From: Pseudomonadota bacterium
GTDB taxonomy: Bacteria > Myxococcota_A > Polyangia > Polyangiales > Polyangiaceae
DNA: 7,030 bases
Reading direction: 5' to 3'
Assembly (NCBI GenBank): GCA_023411445.1
Contig: JAEYOT010000575.1
Coordinates: forward strand, 1 to 7,030
The translations under genes and the position numbers were made by a program. The notes beneath the pieces were generated by a model. It worked only from the letters and a program-made list of their open reading frames with translations, had not been told where the DNA came from and made no database searches. This document shows, piece by piece, positions 4,246 to 7,030 of the stretch. Position 1 is the stretch's first letter. The number at the start of each line of letters is the position of its first letter.

Positions 4246-6930
4246 GTGAAAAGCCTTGGCCTGAGCCGCTTCATCGACCTCCGGTCGGGCGAGGGCGGGG
4301 CATTTCTCCGTGCGTTCTGGGTCCTCCTCTTGACCATAGCCGCCCACACGGTCTTGGAGACCGCGCGGGACGCGCTCTTTCTCACCAAGCTGCCACCCCG
4401 CACGCTGGGGTTGGTTTACATCGTGACGGCGGTGCTGATGATCGCCGTGACGCCGCTGAGCGTGCGGCTGACACGCGTCGCGGGCGCCAAGAACGCGCTG
4501 GTGGTGTCGCTGCTGCTCACGGCGTTCGCGGCCGCCTGGTTTCGCATTCGTCCACCGGGCAGCATGACCGTGTTCGGGCTGTACGTGTTCGGCGCGGTGT
4601 CGGCCACGCTGCTGATCGGGCAGTTCTGGTTGGTGGCCGGCACGCTGTTCAACGCGGCGCAGAGCCGGCGCCTGTTTGGCCCGCTCGCCTCCGGCGGCGT
4701 GCTGGGCGGGGTGACGGGCGCTGCGATCGCATCGGTCTTGGTCTCGCAGGTGCCGGTTCGGGGCCTCCTGGGCGTGGCTTCGCTGCTCTACTTCGCAGCG
4801 GCTTACTTGGCGACGCGCCTCACGGCCGATGACCTTTCCCCGTCGCCGCGCGCCACGTCCAGCCCGGTCGCGAGCCGTGCGCCGCGCCCGTCCTCCACCG
4901 TGCTGCACGACCCGTTCTTGGTGCGCCTGGCGTCCATGGCGGTGCTGTCGATCGCGGTCTCGGTGGTGATCGACTACCTGTACAAGGCCAAGGTCTCCCG
5001 CACGGTGGAGCCGGAGCAGCTGGGCGCGTTCTTCGCGCGCTACCAGCTCTTGCTCAGCTTGGGCTCGCTGGTGCTGCAGGTGATCGTTACCGGCCCGGTG
5101 GTGCAGCGTATCGGCGTGGTGGCGCTGTCGCTCACGGCGCCGCTGGTGCTGACCTTCGGCGGCACGCTCACGGCCTTGCTGGCGTCGCCGTTTTGGCTGG
5201 TGGTGGTGCTGAAGGCGACGGACACGTCGCTGCGCAACTCGCTCGGGCGCGTGGCCACGGAGCTGCTGTGGGCGCCCGTGGAGAATCAGGCGCGGGCGCG
5301 CGGCTTCGTGGATCTGATCGTGACGCGCGTGGCGCAGGCCGTCGCGGGTGGCGTGCTGCTCGCCGCCACCATGCAGCACGAGTTCCGCCCCGGTCACTTG
5401 GCGGTCGCCGCCGCCACGCTGGCGGCCGTCTGGCTGCTGCTGGGCGTTGGCATCCGCGCGCCGTACATCGCGCTCTTCCGCAAGGCCATCACGCGCGGCG
5501 GCCCCGAGCGCGAGTACGGCCTCCCCAACCTGGATCTCACGTCCGTTGAGACGCTGGTGGAGGCGCTGGCGCGCCCGCAGCCGAGCGAGGTGATCGCCGC
5601 CATGAACGTGCTGGCGGCGCGCAAGCGCGAGCGGTTGATCCCGGCGCTCATCTTGCTGCACGACGACGAGGACGTGCTGGTGCGCGCGCTGGAGTTGCTC
5701 GGCCCCAGCCAGCGCAAGGACTGGTTCCCTCTGGGCGAGAAGCTCTTGGACAAGGGCTCCACGCGCGTGCAGCAGGCCACGGTGCGCGCGTTCGCGCTTG
5801 CCGGTGAGGCGGAGGTGCTGGAGCGCGTGACTCGTCACGACAACTTCAGCCTGCGCCCCTTCGCCGCGCTGTACTTGGCGCAGCTCGCTGGCAAGACCAT
5901 GGAGGGCGATCCGCTCTCCTGGGAGCTATTCGAAAACGACGACGAAGAGCACACGCTCAAGCGCGCGTTCATCGACGCTCTGGCCGCCCACCCGACGCCG
6001 TCCACCACGCGCGTGCTGCTCGGGATGGCGCGCCTGCCAGCGCTGGGCGGCGCGGTGACGGCCGCGCTGGAGGTGGCGGGCGACGCCTCCGCCATCGACT
6101 ACCTGATCGACCGGCTCCAGTACGCGGACGAGCGCCTCTCCGCCCGGCGCGGCTTGAAGCGGCTGGGCTCGCCAGCGCTGGCCGCCCTGTCGCTGGCGCT
6201 GTGGGACGAGAGCCGTGAGCGGCGCGTGCGCATCCACGTGCCCCGAAGCATCTCCGCGTTTCTCTCGAAGGAGGCGCTAAACGTGCTCTTGCGCGCGGTG
6301 GTCGAGCACAAGGAGGGCCTGGTTCGCTACAAGGCGCTGCGCGGGTTGGAGCAGATCGCGCTGGAGACATCGCTGCGCATCGATCCTGTGCCGATTTTCC
6401 ACGAGGTGACGCGCAACGCCCTCGAGTACCTGCGTTTGTTCTCCGCGGACGTGGCGCTCACCAACGATCGCGCCGCGGCCAGCCGCCTGGAGACGCAGCT
6501 CGTGATCGAGCTGTTGGCCGACAAGATCGCGCAGTCGCGCGATCGCTTGGCCAGGCTCCTGCAGTTGCTCCATCGCGGCGACGACATCCCCGCCATCTTC
6601 AGCGCGCTCACATCGGGAGACAGGCGCCGCCGCGGCCGAGCCGTCGAGTTCTTGGACGCGCTGATCCGCGATTTCGACCGCACCTCCGACGAGGCGGCCA
6701 TGCTGCTGCGCTTGGTGGTGGACGATCTCCCCGCGGAGCAGCGCGCCGCGCGCGCCGCCGAGGTGATCGGGATGTCGTTTCCCAGCGCGCGCGAGGCGCT
6801 GAGTCACTTGGCCGCTGACAGCGACGAGATCGTTAGCTCGCTCTCGGCGCGAGCGCTGAGCAGCCTGGGCCCGCCGCCCCCCTCGCGGCCCGACGCAACG
6901 TTGGGCGTGCTACAGGAGCGACCAGCGTGA
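4246..6930 (+). CDS. NTT/ADP-ATP-translocase-like membrane carrier fused to HEAT-like repeats
   Basis: The 894-residue protein begins at GTG 4246, with AGGA 7 bases upstream. Residues 20-412 are about 12 hydrophobic helices. Hallmarks of the NTT/TLC-like branch of MFS-type carriers include ETARDALFLTKLPPRTLGLV (38-57), QFWLVAGTLFN (126-136), RRLFGPLASGGVLGG (141-155) and the segment ELLWAPVENQARARGFVDLI (339-358). A Pro/Ser-rich loop at about 192-222 separates the two six-helix halves. Residues about 428-875 are soluble paired helices of HEAT/Armadillo character (for example EVIAAMNVLAARKRERLIPA, DVLVRALELLG, TRVQQATVRAFALAG, EGLVRYKALRGLEQIA), followed by a Pro-rich end. Known NTTs exchange ATP/ADP or import nucleotides, but many free-living bacterial homologues with HEAT extensions have no proven substrate, so nucleotide transport is an inference. 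The HEAT part probably docks a partner on the cytoplasmic side. The stop TGA overlaps the next start (TGATG), so the downstream product is a likely partner. Family assignment is firm; substrate is unknown. Confidence 0.9.
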   Translation: MKSLGLSRFIDLRSGEGGAFLRAFWVLLLTIAAHTVLETARDALFLTKLPPRTLGLVYIVTAVLMIAVTPLSVRLTRVAGAKNALVVSLLLTAFAAAWFRIRPPGSMTVFGLYVFGAVSATLLIGQFWLVAGTLFNAAQSRRLFGPLASGGVLGGVTGAAIASVLVSQVPVRGLLGVASLLYFAAAYLATRLTADDLSPSPRATSSPVASRAPRPSSTVLHDPFLVRLASMAVLSIAVSVVIDYLYKAKVSRTVEPEQLGAFFARYQLLLSLGSLVLQVIVTGPVVQRIGVVALSLTAPLVLTFGGTLTALLASPFWLVVVLKATDTSLRNSLGRVATELLWAPVENQARARGFVDLIVTRVAQAVAGGVLLAATMQHEFRPGHLAVAAATLAAVWLLLGVGIRAPYIALFRKAITRGGPEREYGLPNLDLTSVETLVEALARPQPSEVIAAMNVLAARKRERLIPALILLHDDEDVLVRALELLGPSQRKDWFPLGEKLLDKGSTRVQQATVRAFALAGEAEVLERVTRHDNFSLRPFAALYLAQLAGKTMEGDPLSWELFENDDEEHTLKRAFIDALAAHPTPSTTRVLLGMARLPALGGAVTAALEVAGDASAIDYLIDRLQYADERLSARRGLKRLGSPALAALSLALWDESRERRVRIHVPRSISAFLSKEALNVLLRAVVEHKEGLVRYKALRGLEQIALETSLRIDPVPIFHEVTRNALEYLRLFSADVALTNDRAAASRLETQLVIELLADKIAQSRDRLARLLQLLHRGDDIPAIFSALTSGDRRRRGRAVEFLDALIRDFDRTSDEAAMLLRLVVDDLPAEQRAARAAEVIGMSFPSAREALSHLAADSDEIVSSLSARALSSLGPPPPSRPDATLGVLQERPA

Positions 6931-7030
6931 TGGACGACGCCACGCGGCTGAAGCGCGAGATCTTGCTGCGCTCGATGTTTCCGAGCATGCCGGCGGCAGC
7001 GCACGTGCGCTTCATCGAGCTGTTGGAGGA
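6930..7030 (+). CDS. Start of downstream gene, possibly cyclic-nucleotide-binding; cut by window edge
   Basis: An ATG at 6930 overlaps the carrier gene's TGA by one base, and AGGAG sits at 6914-6918, 11 bases before it. The 33 complete codons read MDDATRLKREILLRSMFPSM followed by PAAAHVRFIELLEE and remain open to the window end. The charged start, a short hydrophobic helix, a proline and then a second amphipathic helix ending LLEE resemble the N-terminal helices of Crp/Fnr-like cyclic-nucleotide-binding domains, which occur fused to NTT-HEAT proteins in other bacteria. That identity is a guess from about 33 residues; that the gene is real and translationally coupled is much safer. Confidence 0.7.
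   Translation, partial: MDDATRLKREILLRSMFPSMPAAAHVRFIELLE

Noticed and set aside
4147..5838. Long minus-strand extension of the small membrane protein frame (total 685 codons)
   Set aside because: The upstream part is His/Arg/Gln-rich and exactly antisense to the carrier gene. Real membrane-protein character begins at the ATG at 4146.
6277..6807. Minus-strand frame of 176 codons opposite the HEAT region
   Set aside because: Antisense to well-formed helical repeats; rich in Gln/Arg/His with no start signal or domain.

Overview
This is a GC-rich, gene-dense window that looks like the chromosome of a myxobacterium (Myxococcota, perhaps a Polyangium/Sorangium relative). That assignment is an inference. 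It rests on the base composition, an MglA-type small GTPase whose key residues fall at the same numbers as in Myxococcus MglA, a very cysteine-rich lipoprotein, and an NTT-type carrier fused to HEAT-like helices. No rRNA, tRNA, insertion sequence, CRISPR array or phage gene is visible. The longest stretch without a gene is 138 bases.

Left block, minus strand (2790 down to 1). Four genes read leftward: a double TM2-domain membrane protein (2215-2790), a lipoprotein with 31 cysteines arranged in 18-residue repeats (1617-2138), a small secreted beta-barrel-like protein only 4 bases further on (1004-1612), and the N-terminal part of a conserved protein of unclear function that runs off the window (1-883). 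The lipoprotein and barrel genes are almost certainly cotranscribed and make an envelope pair of unknown purpose. The flanking two genes may or may not share that transcript.

Middle block. A divergent intergenic region (2791-2928) separates the TM2 gene from a plus-strand Ras-like GTPase (2929-3777). The GTPase has all recognisable G motifs plus an acidic C-terminal extension of about 85 residues not present in MglA. It meets, tail to tail with 3 bases between stops, a small three-helix membrane protein on the minus strand (3781-4146).

Right block, plus strand. After a 99-base divergent gap holding a three-copy 7-base tandem repeat, an 894-residue protein (4246-6930) combines a 12-helix NTT/ADP-ATP-translocase-like membrane half with a long helical HEAT-like half. 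Its stop codon overlaps the start of the next gene (6930 onward, cut by the window end), which may encode a cyclic-nucleotide-binding protein.

No single defence or biosynthetic system is evident. The items most worth a second look are the cysteine-repeat lipoprotein with its barrel partner, the GTPase with an acidic tail, and the carrier-HEAT protein coupled to a downstream gene.
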